From positions 1 through 54,014 of the forward strand of contig JALEKJ010000010.1 of assembly GCA_022771695.1 (NCBI GenBank): 54,014 nucleotides of DNA. Direction: 5' to 3'. Shown piece by piece: positions 32,200 through 41,572 of this stretch. The notes under the pieces were generated by a model. The model worked only from the letters and a program-made list of their open reading frames with translations, made no database searches and was not told the origin of the DNA. This DNA comes from Roseburia sp. (GTDB lineage Bacteria > Bacillota > Clostridia > Lachnospirales > Lachnospiraceae). The position numbers were made by a program, and so were the translations under genes. How positions within the stretch are numbered: position 1 is the first letter of the stretch; each line of letters starts with the position of its first letter.

Positions 32200-32688
32200 A
32201 TGGGAAAAGAATTAAAAACCAACGCCATGCGCATTCTTGATAAAAACAAAATTCCCTATGAAATTATCAGTTATGACTGTGACGAGTTTATCGACGGACT
32301 GCATACTGCCGAAATAACCGGTGCTCCGATTCCGCAGTCCTTCAAGACTCTTGTCATGCAGGGAAAAAGTAAGCAGTATTATGTCTTTGTCATCCCGATT
32401 GCCGAGGAAGTCGATTTAAAAGCTGCCGCAAGAGCTGTCGGTGAAAAATCCGTGGAAATGCTCCATGTCAAGGACATCACTGCAGTCACCGGCTATGTGC
32501 GTGGAGGCTGTTCTCCACTCGGCATGAAAAAGCAGTTTCCTACCGTTTTGCACGAAAGCGCCGCTTCTTATAATAAAATTTATATCAGCGGTGGCCGCAT
32601 CGGCACCACAATCGTGGTGGCACCGGATGCACTGCTCTCCGTCATACGCGGCACCTACGCTGATGTCATACGGCATGACTCTCAGTAG
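32200..32688 (+). CDS. ybaK: YbaK/EbsC-family aminoacyl-tRNA deacylase
   Basis: 162 residues beginning MGKELKTNAMRILDKNKIPY. Family marks: KTLVMQGKSKQYYVFVIPIAEEVD, ARAVGEKSVEML and the loop GYVRGGCSPLGMKKQFP (about 99-115), a signature of YbaK. It hydrolyses mischarged Cys-tRNA(Pro). AGGAGG precedes the ATG by 8 nt. Confidence 0.93.
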   Translation: MGKELKTNAMRILDKNKIPYEIISYDCDEFIDGLHTAEITGAPIPQSFKTLVMQGKSKQYYVFVIPIAEEVDLKAAARAVGEKSVEMLHVKDITAVTGYVRGGCSPLGMKKQFPTVLHESAASYNKIYISGGRIGTTIVVAPDALLSVIRGTYADVIRHDSQ

Positions 32689-32746
32689 GGCTACCACATT
32701 ACAGCGACTTTATTGTACCTATAATTTTTATATATAGTCGCAAAAA

Positions 32747-32769
32747 AGGCTGCCATAATATGGCAGCCT
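32747..32769 (-). terminator. Terminator of the SseB-like gene
   Basis: AGGCTGCCATA and its complement form an 11-bp palindrome; on the minus strand it is followed by TTTTTT. Eight bp past the stop at 32778. Confidence 0.75.
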
Positions 32770-32777
32770 ACAGTGTC

Positions 32778-33680
32778 TTAACTTGTCATCTCCGTACCAT
32801 CGAATCTGGCGAGGTCCATCACTTTCTGGAGTTCTGCGCCCTCCACCGGTGCCTCTCCCAAATCCTCACGCTTGCCATCCGGCCGGATTTGTGCCAGTTG
32901 ACGAATGCCTTTCTCCTTTGTCATCTCAATCGTATAATATCCGGTTTTCTTCATAATCGGGTCAAATGTGATGTATACACGATGGCAAAGTGTCGGCACC
33001 ATTCCTTTTTCCGGCAAGTCAATGCGGATGAGTGTCAAATCCTCCGCAATATCTAATGCCATAACAGAATAATCGTTTTCCGTATATGGGTATAGCTTTG
33101 CCTCACGGTATGCCTCTGCAAATATCTGATTCACTAAGCTCTCTTTCTCTTCGCAAATCAGCTTTACAAATGCTTCACCTTCTGTATGTAAGCGTTTTGG
33201 CAGAATACCAAACTCTACCTGCTTTTTCACAAAAATGTTGAACTGCTCCGGTGTCATCTTGACCTGTTTCATCTGACCGGCTTTCATATCCGCCTCATGC
33301 AGCTTCTCAACCAGCTCTGTCTTCAAAACCAGATTATCCGAAAACGGATTGATGACCATACCCGTAAGCTTAAGTTCCGGCTTTACAACAATACTGTTAC
33401 AAGCCGGAAACGGCATAGAAAGAATCGCCTGACTCTTTGGCTCCTCCGGTATCTGTTCCTTGGATGTGTACACTACCAAGAACTGCTCGCCATTGCTGTT
33501 CTTAAGGAAGCATGGTGTCGGCTGGTTCGGTGCCTTCAGCATCGCAGGTACCAACAGCTTTGTAGGACGCAGCAGATTCAACACGGCAGAGAGATTCTCC
33601 TTCGTACGTTCTGTGGCATATTCCTTGATTGCCTGCTCTAATTTATCATTTGTGATTTCCATTGTCATCTTTTCATCCAT
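32778..33680 (-). CDS. SseB-family (enhanced serine sensitivity-like) protein
   Basis: 300 residues from the ATG at 33680 (AAAGGA 10 nt upstream). N-terminal SseB domain with LLVPAMLKAP, GEQFLVVYTSKEQI and SIVVKPELKLTGMVINPFSD; the C-terminal half has SseB_C-like strands (YSVMALDIAEDLTLIRIDLP). Function of the family is not defined; in Firmicutes it is often a housekeeping-type single gene. Own terminator downstream. Confidence 0.82.
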   Translation of the reverse strand: MDEKMTMEITNDKLEQAIKEYATERTKENLSAVLNLLRPTKLLVPAMLKAPNQPTPCFLKNSNGEQFLVVYTSKEQIPEEPKSQAILSMPFPACNSIVVKPELKLTGMVINPFSDNLVLKTELVEKLHEADMKAGQMKQVKMTPEQFNIFVKKQVEFGILPKRLHTEGEAFVKLICEEKESLVNQIFAEAYREAKLYPYTENDYSVMALDIAEDLTLIRIDLPEKGMVPTLCHRVYITFDPIMKKTGYYTIEMTKEKGIRQLAQIRPDGKREDLGEAPVEGAELQKVMDLARFDGTEMTS

Positions 33681-33786
33681 ATACAAAATATCCTTTCCCC
33701 CACTGTCACTGTACTAATTAGGACAGCCGTATTGTAAAAGTATAGCACACACTTCACCAAAAAACAGCATTAAAAAGAATATTTTA

Positions 33787-35055
33787 TCAAATTGGATTCT
33801 GAAGATACTCGCATAGAATCTGATACAGTTTCTGTGGTTCTACCGGCTTTGCAATATGCGCATTCATACCTGCCTCCTTGCAGTCATCCACATCCTCCTG
33901 CGCGTCGCTGACACTCATCGCAATGATTGGAATCATCTGCGCATCACTGTGTGGGACACGACGAATACGGCGTGCGGCCTCAAATCCATCCATCTCAGGC
34001 ATTCGTAAATCCATCAATATTGCATCAAAGTAGTGCGGCTCATTTCCTTCAAACAATGTCAAGGCGGTATTCCCATTCTCAGCGCACGCAACAAGCATAT
34101 CCTGTCTCTCCAAAATACGTTTGGAGATTTCCACATTCAACGGATGATCTTCTACCAGAAGAATTCGTTTTCCTTTTAAAATCGCTCTGGTCGCATCCAT
34201 ATCAACCGGCCCGCCCGCTTTCTCCGGCTGAATTTGCGCAAGCTCAACGTCTAAATGCACTTTCACTTCGGTTCCTTCCCCGATGCCACTCTTTACTTCG
34301 ATTGTTCCGCCCATCTGCTTCACGATGTTCTGCACGATTGCAAGCCCAAGTCCTGCTCCATTACGTTTTTCTGCCTCGCTGTGTTTTTCTTTTGTAAACG
34401 GCTCAAACAAAAGCTTCTGAAACTCTTCACTCATACCGATTCCGGTATCTTTTACAATGTAGTCCGCAGAAAATTGATTATTGTGTGTTGCATAGTTGCA
34501 TATACGGAAGCTCACCGTTCCTCTCTCCGGTGTAAACTTCACCGCGTTGCTCAACAAATTAAAGAATAACTGATTAAACCGCATCGGATCTACCAATATG
34601 TTGATGTTGATATTCTCATCCGTCATCTGAAAGTTAATCTGCTTTTCCACGCATGCAGTTTCCAACATCACACGTGTCGCATCCATGAAATCGCTGAATG
34701 CATAGGAACGCGGGTGAAGATGAAATCTGCCCATTTCAATCTTTGAAACATCCACAAGGTCGTTCAGTAGTCCCATCAGAAAATGACTTGCCGTATCAAT
34801 CTTTTCAAAGCACTCTGCCACCTTCTCCGGGTTGTTCGTCTCTTCCATTCCGATTGCCGTCATTCCCATAATCACATTCATCGGCGTTTTAATGTCATTA
34901 CTTATCTGCGCTAAAAACTCCGTTCTTGCATCCGACGCCTTTTGTAACGCATCATTTTTTTCTTTTTCTGCTCTGCGAATCAAAGTAACAGTAATCACTG
35001 CCATGGCACAAAGAAGCACTACGAAGACGACAAGCAAAATCGCATTTTTCAACAC
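33787..35055 (-). CDS. Hybrid histidine kinase-receiver lacking the phospho-accepting His
   Basis: 422 residues, GTG start at 35055 (GGGGGAG upstream). One N-terminal membrane helix and no sensor domain, a HisKA-like helix where the H-box reads ISNDIKTPMN with Asn53 in place of His (codon AAT at 34897-34899), a full HATPase (FNLLSNAVKF, DTGIGM, GAGLGLAI), and a complete receiver domain (LLVEDHPLN, ILMDLRMPEMDG, IAKPVE). Promoter TTGCAA-16-TATAAT (35109-35136) lies just upstream, so the short form is real and not a truncation artefact. It may act as a phosphate-independent regulator. Confidence 0.88.
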   Translation of the reverse strand: MLKNAILLVVFVVLLCAMAVITVTLIRRAEKEKNDALQKASDARTEFLAQISNDIKTPMNVIMGMTAIGMEETNNPEKVAECFEKIDTASHFLMGLLNDLVDVSKIEMGRFHLHPRSYAFSDFMDATRVMLETACVEKQINFQMTDENININILVDPMRFNQLFFNLLSNAVKFTPERGTVSFRICNYATHNNQFSADYIVKDTGIGMSEEFQKLLFEPFTKEKHSEAEKRNGAGLGLAIVQNIVKQMGGTIEVKSGIGEGTEVKVHLDVELAQIQPEKAGGPVDMDATRAILKGKRILLVEDHPLNVEISKRILERQDMLVACAENGNTALTLFEGNEPHYFDAILMDLRMPEMDGFEAARRIRRVPHSDAQMIPIIAMSVSDAQEDVDDCKEAGMNAHIAKPVEPQKLYQILCEYLQNPI

Positions 35056-35108
35056 TGTTTGCTCCCCCTGTATCTCTTGTATTTTATCCGATCCATACTA
35101 ATATAGTT

Positions 35109-35136
35109 ATTATAGCACAAAAACAAGGGCTTGCAA
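35109..35136 (-). promoter_or_regulatory. Promoter of the His-less kinase
   Basis: Minus-strand TTGCAA (35131-35136), 16 bp, TATAAT (35109-35114), 54 bp before the GTG. Confirms that the gene starts here. Confidence 0.65.
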
Positions 35137-35153
35137 AACATTCATCTCAGCTT

Positions 35154-36851
35154 CTACAGACGGATTACGGCAGTTTCACAGCTTTTCAGCGTAAGCAAGC
35201 CTTTTTCCTTTATCTCCCGCGCCGCCTCGCCTTCTTTTTCAACGTTGGAAAGAAGCACTTCACAGTTGTCTTTCATCTCCTCAAGGTCAAGCGCAACAGC
35301 ACTTTGTCCATAATTTGCAACCACACGGATACGTTCGCCTGTCTCCTCTGAAATCCGGTCATATGCCAGAATATCCTCATACATCTCATACGCCGGTGCA
35401 AAATTGCCATAAGTAAATGTCTCACAGTACTTTGGATTCTTGCGAAGCGCAATCAGCTTTTTGTAGTAAGACAATACCGAGTCCTCACGCTTCTCCTGTT
35501 CTGCCACGTTAATCTCTGCATAATTCGGATTTAAAGAAATCCACGGTGTTCCCTCAGAAAATCCTGCATTTTTTGCATCGCTCCAGTGCATCGGTGTACG
35601 CGCATTATCTCTGCTGTTCTCATAGCAACAGCGCAGCGCTTCCTCTTTGCTGCATCCGGCATCCAATGCTACCTGGTACTGATCTAAGGTGCTGATATCA
35701 TCATATTCTGAAATATCATTTCTTCTACAGTTTGTCATACCGATTTCCTGTCCCTGATAGATAAACGGTATTCCTCTAAGCAGTATCGAGGTCGTCGCAA
35801 GCATCTTCTTTCCTGCCTCATTCTGCGCATACTTCGGCAAATAGCGGCTCGCGCCACGCGGTTCATCGTGATTCTCAAGAATATTTGCCGCAAATCCGAC
35901 ATTCTGTAGTTTTTTCTGTGAAGCAAAAAGTACCTCACGCCACTCCTTAAATACAATCGGCTTGCTGTCATACCAGCCATGTCCGCCCCACGTCAGTTCA
36001 TGCGCAGAGAAATCGAACATCGTAGAGAAATGCCCGTCCTCACCGATAAATTCTTTGAGTTCGTCCTCCCTCATATTAAACACTTCTGCCACCGTAAATG
36101 CATCCCACTTTTCAAAAGTCTCGTGCTTTAGTTCCTCCAAAAGGCCGCCGATTCCCTGTGCCGCTTCTACCATTTTCACACCGTTCGCAAGCCCGTCCGG
36201 TCCGTCCGGCTCGCAGGTCGGAAGATTTACATCTTTTTTAATATTGATGATTGCATCAATACGAAAACCGCCAAGTCCCTTGGCAAGCCACCAGTTTACC
36301 ATATCGTAGATCTCCTGGCGCACCTTCGGATTCTCCCAGTTTAAGTCCGGCTGTTCCTTTGCAAACATATGCAGATAATACTTATCGGTTCCCGGCACTT
36401 TTTCCCACACGTTTCCTCCAAAATAGGAGCGATAGTTGCTCGGTTCCCTGCCGTCTTTCCCTTTTTTAAAGTAAAAGTAATCGGCGTATTCGCCATCCGG
36501 ATCTGCAAGTGCTTTCTGAAACCACTCATGTTGGTCGGAACAATGGTTGACCACCAAGTCCATCACGATGTACATATCCCGCTTCTTTGCCTCGGCAATC
36601 AGTTCATCAAATTCTTCCATGGTACCAAACTCTTCCGCAATACTGTAATAATCGGAAATGTCATACCCCTGGTCCACAAACGGCGACTTGTAAATCGGTG
36701 AGAGCCAGATAATGTCAATTCCCAACTCCTTCAAGTAATCCAGTTTGGAAATGATTCCGCGTAAATCGCCAATGCCATCCCCATTGGTATCCAAAAAACT
36801 CTTTGGATAAATCTGATATGCCACTTTGTCATGCCACCACTTTTTCTTCAT
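35154..36851 (-). CDS. malL: Alpha-glucosidase (oligo-1,6-glucosidase type, GH13)
   Basis: 565 residues from the ATG at 36851 (AAGGAG 7 nt upstream). GH13 regions: DLVVNHCSD, GGFRIDAI with the nucleophile Asp, AFTVAEVF with the acid/base Glu, ENHDEPR with the transition-state Asp. QGYDISDY and the overall length match the MalL/oligo-1,6-glucosidase group, cytoplasmic, acting on isomaltose and short starch or dextrin pieces. Divergent from the AraC-type regulator at 37049; AraC-type direct repeats sit upstream of its promoter. Confidence 0.93.
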   Translation of the reverse strand: MKKKWWHDKVAYQIYPKSFLDTNGDGIGDLRGIISKLDYLKELGIDIIWLSPIYKSPFVDQGYDISDYYSIAEEFGTMEEFDELIAEAKKRDMYIVMDLVVNHCSDQHEWFQKALADPDGEYADYFYFKKGKDGREPSNYRSYFGGNVWEKVPGTDKYYLHMFAKEQPDLNWENPKVRQEIYDMVNWWLAKGLGGFRIDAIINIKKDVNLPTCEPDGPDGLANGVKMVEAAQGIGGLLEELKHETFEKWDAFTVAEVFNMREDELKEFIGEDGHFSTMFDFSAHELTWGGHGWYDSKPIVFKEWREVLFASQKKLQNVGFAANILENHDEPRGASRYLPKYAQNEAGKKMLATTSILLRGIPFIYQGQEIGMTNCRRNDISEYDDISTLDQYQVALDAGCSKEEALRCCYENSRDNARTPMHWSDAKNAGFSEGTPWISLNPNYAEINVAEQEKREDSVLSYYKKLIALRKNPKYCETFTYGNFAPAYEMYEDILAYDRISEETGERIRVVANYGQSAVALDLEEMKDNCEVLLSNVEKEGEAAREIKEKGLLTLKSCETAVIRL

Positions 36852-36962
36852 ACCCATTCTCCTTTATCCCCTGCTCGTTTTATACAATATCTCATTTTGG
36901 CTTTACGCCACTTATTTTGTATGATACTGTTATTGTATAGCAATTTTCCTTGCTTTTCTTGC

Positions 36963-37022
36963 ATTATAGTTTCTACTTTATTGCACAATACTGCTTTGTG
37001 TAGCGAGTAAACGCTTTGTGTA
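36963..37022 (-). promoter_or_regulatory. AraC-type activator sites at the alpha-glucosidase promoter
   Basis: Two direct repeats GCTTTGTGTA at 36993-37002 and 37013-37022, exactly 20 bp apart. The minus-strand -10 box TATAAT (36963-36968) has no good -35. With transcription starting near 36956, the repeats centre at about -41.5 and -61.5, the classic class II positions for an AraC-type activator. Confidence 0.65.
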
Positions 37023-37048
37023 AATTTATGCCGTAAGGAGAAAAAGAT

Positions 37049-37939
37049 ATGTCAGATATCGTGCGCCGCACCCCGGAACAAAAAGAAAACGCCAAACACG
37101 GCGAGCAGATGTTTCCACTGAAAAAGTACATTACCACGTTGGATGATTTTCACCCTACGGTTATCGCACATTGGCACGATGAGGCGGAATTTACTCTCGT
37201 AACAGAGGGAAGCGGTACTTATCAGGTTCAACTAAGCTCCTACGAGGTCAAAGCCGGAGACTTGCTGTTTATCCCGCCTGCTGCACTGCATTCCATCACG
37301 GTACCTTCCGGCGGTTATCTGCGCACAGAGACTTATGTCTTTCACATGCATTTTCTCGGCATGCACGCAGCAGACGTCTGTGCCGTGCGCTACCTGACGC
37401 CAATTTCATCGCAAAAGCTGCTTCCTCCGGTTCTTTTTTGTTCCAATCACCCGCTTTATTCCGATATTCGCGGTATATTTTTAGAACTCAACCGTGTCTA
37501 CGGCGCGAAGGAAAACGGTTACGAGTTACTGCTGAAAGCGGATTTTTTAAGGCTTATCGCATTACTGCTCCCTTACTGCACGGAAGACTCCACGCAGACC
37601 GGACTTCATTCGGAGCACACTGCCAAGTTAAAAGCCGTACTCGAATATATTGACTGCCACTACACGGAGGACCTTTCCATCGCGCAGCTTGCCTCACGCT
37701 GTTACTTCAGTGAATATCATTTTATGCGATTTTTCAAAAAGCATATCGGGATGTCCTGTCTGGATTATATTAAGGCGTTAAGACTGGAAAAGGCTGCAGA
37801 ACTCCTTGAACAGGGAGAACTCTCCATATTAGATGTCTCCCTGTCCGCAGGGTTTTGCAACCTTTCGTATTTCTATCGTGAATTTAAGAAAAAATATGGC
37901 ATGACGCCAAAGAAGTTCCGTGCGCAGTGCCGCCCTTAG
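37049..37939 (+). CDS. AraC-family regulator of the glucosidase
   Basis: 296 residues. N-terminal cupin sensing domain (HWHDEAEFTLVTEGSGTYQV, GDLLFIPPAALHSI) and a C-terminal pair of AraC helix-turn-helix units (LSIAQLASRCYFSEYHFMRF and LSILDVSLSAGFCNLSYFYR). Likely senses a sugar and turns on the divergent alpha-glucosidase. Convergent with the ferredoxin-like gene: their stop codons overlap by 4 bp. Confidence 0.92.
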   Translation: MSDIVRRTPEQKENAKHGEQMFPLKKYITTLDDFHPTVIAHWHDEAEFTLVTEGSGTYQVQLSSYEVKAGDLLFIPPAALHSITVPSGGYLRTETYVFHMHFLGMHAADVCAVRYLTPISSQKLLPPVLFCSNHPLYSDIRGIFLELNRVYGAKENGYELLLKADFLRLIALLLPYCTEDSTQTGLHSEHTAKLKAVLEYIDCHYTEDLSIAQLASRCYFSEYHFMRFFKKHIGMSCLDYIKALRLEKAAELLEQGELSILDVSLSAGFCNLSYFYREFKKKYGMTPKKFRAQCRP

Positions 37940-38637
37940 TCTAAAATTCTTCCATCGGTGGAAATCGTTACGACGCGCCACGGAATAAATTTTCCACTTG
38001 CCTGCAACGCATTTTTCACTGCATTTTCAATACCACCGCAACACGGTACCTCCATACGTGCGATTACCACGCTCTTGATATCATTTCCGGCAATAATCTG
38101 CGTCAGCTTCTCGGTATAATCGCCTTCATCGAGTTTCGGACATCCAATCAATGTCACATGATTGCGGATAAACTCATTATGAAAGTTGCCGTATGCATAC
38201 GCGGTACAGTCCGCTGCAACCAACAGGTTTGCCCCGTCAAAGTACGGTGCTCGAAGCGGTACAAGCTTAATCTGAACCGGCCACTGCTGCAACTGGGATG
38301 TCACAGCCATCTCATTCTGTGCAGATGCGCTTACCGCTCTCTTAATCTGACGTGACTGCGTGCCCGGACAACCACATGCCAAAGGCTGTTCCTGCATCTT
38401 CTTTTGCTTATTGGCAAGAACTGCCGCCTCATCATAGGCTGCCGCCTCGCGTTCCACAAAGGAAATTGCCTCCATCGGACAGGCCGGCAAGCAGTCACCC
38501 AGTCCATCACAGTAATCGTCACGTAAAAGCTTTGCCTTTCCATCTACCATTCCGATTGCCCCCTCGTGACATGCCTGCGCGCATAAGCCGCATCCATTAC
38601 ATTTCTCTTCATCAATATGAATAATTTTTCGAATCAT
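37936..38637 (-). CDS. Two-cluster 4Fe-4S ferredoxin-like protein
   Basis: 233 residues. Residues 13-26 CNGCGLCAQACHEG and 43-54 CDGLGDCLPACP give two 4Fe-4S binding motifs, followed by a region with further Cys (CGCPG near 89-93, VPCCGG near 200-205). The domain set resembles redox proteins near hybrid-cluster or nitrogen-oxide genes. Divergent from a Crp/Fnr regulator that likely controls it. Confidence 0.85.
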   Translation of the reverse strand: MIRKIIHIDEEKCNGCGLCAQACHEGAIGMVDGKAKLLRDDYCDGLGDCLPACPMEAISFVEREAAAYDEAAVLANKQKKMQEQPLACGCPGTQSRQIKRAVSASAQNEMAVTSQLQQWPVQIKLVPLRAPYFDGANLLVAADCTAYAYGNFHNEFIRNHVTLIGCPKLDEGDYTEKLTQIIAGNDIKSVVIARMEVPCCGGIENAVKNALQASGKFIPWRVVTISTDGRILD

Positions 38638-38657
38638 CTCATTTCCTCCCTGTTTGC

Positions 38658-38706
38658 TTGACTTTCTATCCGCAGTATACTATGATTTTTACAACAAATA
38701 TGTTGT
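38658..38706 (+). promoter_or_regulatory. Promoter and operator of the Crp/Fnr gene
   Basis: TTGACT (38658-38663), 17 bp, TATGAT (38681-38686) followed by the palindrome ACAACAAATATGTTGT (38691-38706), which covers the expected transcription start, and by a third ACAACA half-site (38711-38716). The Crp/Fnr protein should shut off its own gene here; the same site lies upstream of the divergent ferredoxin gene. Confidence 0.65.
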
Positions 38707-38728
38707 TTCTACAACATTGGAGGTGTTT

Positions 38729-39406
38729 ATGGATACTTCTTTTTTAGAAAAAACAAGTTTATTTCGCGGAACGTCCGGAGAAGAGATTAATTCCATGCTT
38801 GCATGCCTACAAGCAGTGAAAAAAAGCTATGCAAAAAATGATGTGATTTATCATGCCGGCAGCATCGTCAGTTCTCTTGGCATCGTGCTCTCAGGCAGCG
38901 TTTTTATTGAAAACGATGATTTCTGGGGAAATAAAAATGTATTGGATGTGATTACTCCGGGGCAAGTATTTGCAGAAGCGTATGCGAGCATTCCCGGGGA
39001 GCCGCTGATGTTCAATGTCGTGGCATATGAAGCGGCTGAGATATTATTTTTAAATGTGCAAAAGCTGTTACAGGTTTGTCCGAATTCGTGTGCGCATCAC
39101 AATAAGCTGATTCAGAATCTCCTAAGCATCTCTGCGCAGAAAAATTTAAGTCTTTCCAGGCGCAGTCTGCACACCGCACCAAAATCAATTCGCGGCCGCC
39201 TGTTGTCGTACCTTTCTTTTCAGGCAATCCAACACGGCAGCCGCGACTTTGTCATTCCTTTTAACCGACAACAGCTCGCCGACTATCTGAATGTCGACCG
39301 CAGCGCTCTGTCGAATGAACTTAGCAAAATGCAAAAAGATGGTCTGCTGAAAGTAGAAAAGAATCATTTCTGCCTATTAACAGACGAAATCGAAATATAT
39401 TCGTAA
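38729..39406 (+). CDS. Crp/Fnr-family regulator
   Basis: 225 residues from the ATG at 38729 (TTGGAGGTG upstream). N-terminal cyclic-nucleotide-type beta roll (FRGTSGEEINSMLACLQAVK onward), C-terminal winged helix-turn-helix VIPFNRQQLADYLNVDRSALSNELSKM. The N-terminal domain lacks the Cys set of Fnr, so it may sense another signal (nitric oxide or heme, as in HcpR-type regulators). Divergent from the 4Fe-4S protein. Confidence 0.88.
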   Translation: MDTSFLEKTSLFRGTSGEEINSMLACLQAVKKSYAKNDVIYHAGSIVSSLGIVLSGSVFIENDDFWGNKNVLDVITPGQVFAEAYASIPGEPLMFNVVAYEAAEILFLNVQKLLQVCPNSCAHHNKLIQNLLSISAQKNLSLSRRSLHTAPKSIRGRLLSYLSFQAIQHGSRDFVIPFNRQQLADYLNVDRSALSNELSKMQKDGLLKVEKNHFCLLTDEIEIYS

Positions 39407-39988
39407 TTACTGCTCTCTAAAGCAGATTTCACCGGTCACGGCGTCCATGCTTTCCACAATGGCAAGCGACTCAAGCTGATATCCCAGATTTCTTATCATA
39501 CGGCCGCCGGACTGGAAGCCTTTCTCCACTGCAATCCCGATTCCCTCTACGGTGCCTCCTGCGGACTGTACAATCTGAATCAATCCCTGCAGTGCGCAAC
39601 CGTTGGCAAGAAAATCATCAATAATCAGCACATGCGAATCCTCATCTAAGAACTTCTTGGAAACAATCACCTGGTTTTTACAGCGGTGTGTGAATGACTC
39701 CACCTCAGCTACATACATTTCACCCTCAATATTGATACTTTTTGATTTCTTGGCAAACACAACCGGTACATCAAAATACTGGGCTACCACACAGGCAATT
39801 CCAATACCGGAAGCTTCGATGGTCAAAATCTTATTAATCGGTTTCCCGTCAAATCTTCTTTTGAATTCTTTTCCCATCTCATTGAAAAGCGCAATGTCCA
39901 TCTGGTGATTCAGAAACGAATCCACCTTTAATACATTTCCCTCTTTCACCACGCCGTCTTTTAAAATGCGTTCTTCCAAAAAGTTCAT
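39407..39988 (-). CDS. xpt: Xanthine phosphoribosyltransferase
   Basis: 193 residues from the ATG at 39988 (GAGGAGAAGG upstream). Starts [24 protein letters not shown]-binding loop [23 protein letters not shown] at the base-binding region. Salvages xanthine to XMP. The usual purine riboswitch before xpt is absent; the gene is 17 bp downstream of the DUF1846 gene and likely co-transcribed. Confidence 0.95.
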   Translation of the reverse strand: MNFLEERILKDGVVKEGNVLKVDSFLNHQMDIALFNEMGKEFKRRFDGKPINKILTIEASGIGIACVVAQYFDVPVVFAKKSKSINIEGEMYVAEVESFTHRCKNQVIVSKKFLDEDSHVLIIDDFLANGCALQGLIQIVQSAGGTVEGIGIAVEKGFQSGGRMIRNLGYQLESLAIVESMDAVTGEICFREQ

Positions 39989-40004
39989 TTTTCCTTCTCC
40001 TCTA

Positions 40005-41489
40005 TTAAAAGTATAATTCCTTGCTTGGATATACCGGTTCACAGGTCACACGAAGTCCCAGTTTGCGAAGCGTATCCTCATCTCCCGCCTGGAGCATCTG
40101 CGTGGAGTGGAACTCACAATCGCGAAGCTGTTGCAGGGCACGCATCGCACGCGCTGTCAACGTGTTTGTCGCACCTGAAATAGAAAGCGCGGTAAGGACA
40201 TCCTCAAGATTTAACAATGTACTGTGGCTGTTTAAAATCTTTGTCTTAAGCTCCACAATCGGTTTCAGGATTACCGGGCTAAGCAGCGTTAAATCATCGT
40301 CAATATTCGTCAATGCTTTTATGGCATTCAAGACAACCGAGGAGCTTGCTGTCATCAGTTCACTCGCCTTTCCCGTCACGATTCTGCCATCCGGCAATTC
40401 AATAGCTGCCGCCGGCATCTCGCTGGCTGCCGACTTATCCAAAGCTGCCTTTACCACATCTCGGATATCCGGTGTAATGTTGAGCTGACGCATGATGAGT
40501 TTTATTTTCTCTACCGCCTCCTGTTCCCCTTTTCCTTGACGGTGTGCACATTTCGCAGCAAAGAAACGGCGGACTATCTCCTGGCAGCTTGCCTGGCATA
40601 CCGCCTCATCATCAAAGATAGCGTAGCCTGCCATATTTACACCCATATCAGTTGGACTCTTATAATCGAATGCACCACCGCTGATGCTGGCGAGTGTGCT
40701 CTGAACAATCGGAAATGCCTCCACGTCACGATTATAGTTAACCGTCGTCTCCCCATACGCTTCCAGATGGAACGGGTCAATCATATTCACGTCATTTAAA
40801 TCTGCTGTTGCCGCCTCATATGCAAGATTCACCGGATGCTTGAGCGGTAGGTTCCAAATTGGAAATGTTTCAAACTTTGCATAGCCTGCCGAATTACCGC
40901 GGACGGTCTCATGATATACCTGCGACAGACAGGTTGCGAGTTTCCCGCTTCCCGGTCCCGGCGCAGTTACGACTACTAGCGGCTTGGTAGTTTCTACATA
41001 CGGATTGGAACCAAACCCCTCTTCACTGCAAATATAATCTATCTCGGTCGGATAACCCTTAATCGGCTTATGCGCATAGGTTTTTACACCACGCATGTTA
41101 AGCTTGGACATAAACGCATCCGCTGCAGGTTGTCCGGTATAACGCGTAATTACCACACTGTTTACCTCAATGCCCAGGTGTGTAATGTTATCAATTAAGC
41201 GAAGGACGTCCATATCGTAAGTAATGCCTAAGTCTGCACGCATCTTTGTCTTCTCGATATCGCCGGCAGAAATGACGAAAATAATCTCCGCCTGCTCCTT
41301 TAATTCATGCAACAACTTAATCTTCGCGTTCACGTCAAATCCCGGAAGTACACGAGCGGCGTGGTAATCGTCAAACAGCTTGCCGCCAAACTCCAGATAC
41401 AGCTTGCCGTTCGCCTGCTCGATTCGCTCTAAGATATGCTCCTTCTGCTTTTTCATATAAAGCTCATTATCAAATCCGATTTTATCCAT
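40005..41489 (-). CDS. DUF1846-family protein
   Basis: 494 residues from the ATG at 41489. Begins [63 protein letters not shown] (a nucleotide-binding loop) and [19 protein letters not shown] are hallmarks. ATP-binding like by the Gly-rich loop, role in nucleotide metabolism suspected from frequent association with purine genes. Operon with xpt. Confidence 0.9.
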   Translation of the reverse strand: MDKIGFDNELYMKKQKEHILERIEQANGKLYLEFGGKLFDDYHAARVLPGFDVNAKIKLLHELKEQAEIIFVISAGDIEKTKMRADLGITYDMDVLRLIDNITHLGIEVNSVVITRYTGQPAADAFMSKLNMRGVKTYAHKPIKGYPTEIDYICSEEGFGSNPYVETTKPLVVVTAPGPGSGKLATCLSQVYHETVRGNSAGYAKFETFPIWNLPLKHPVNLAYEAATADLNDVNMIDPFHLEAYGETTVNYNRDVEAFPIVQSTLASISGGAFDYKSPTDMGVNMAGYAIFDDEAVCQASCQEIVRRFFAAKCAHRQGKGEQEAVEKIKLIMRQLNITPDIRDVVKAALDKSAASEMPAAAIELPDGRIVTGKASELMTASSSVVLNAIKALTNIDDDLTLLSPVILKPIVELKTKILNSHSTLLNLEDVLTALSISGATNTLTARAMRALQQLRDCEFHSTQMLQAGDEDTLRKLGLRVTCEPVYPSKELYF

Positions 41490-41572
41490 GTGCACATGCC
41501 TCTTCTAAGTTTATTCTTCTTTAACTACATAAGATTATCATGTTGCAGTGGGTTTTTCAAGAAGGTGTTTTT

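Noticed and set aside
39989-40004. Purine riboswitch before xpt
   Set aside because: Only 16 bp separate xpt from the upstream gene; no aptamer fits.
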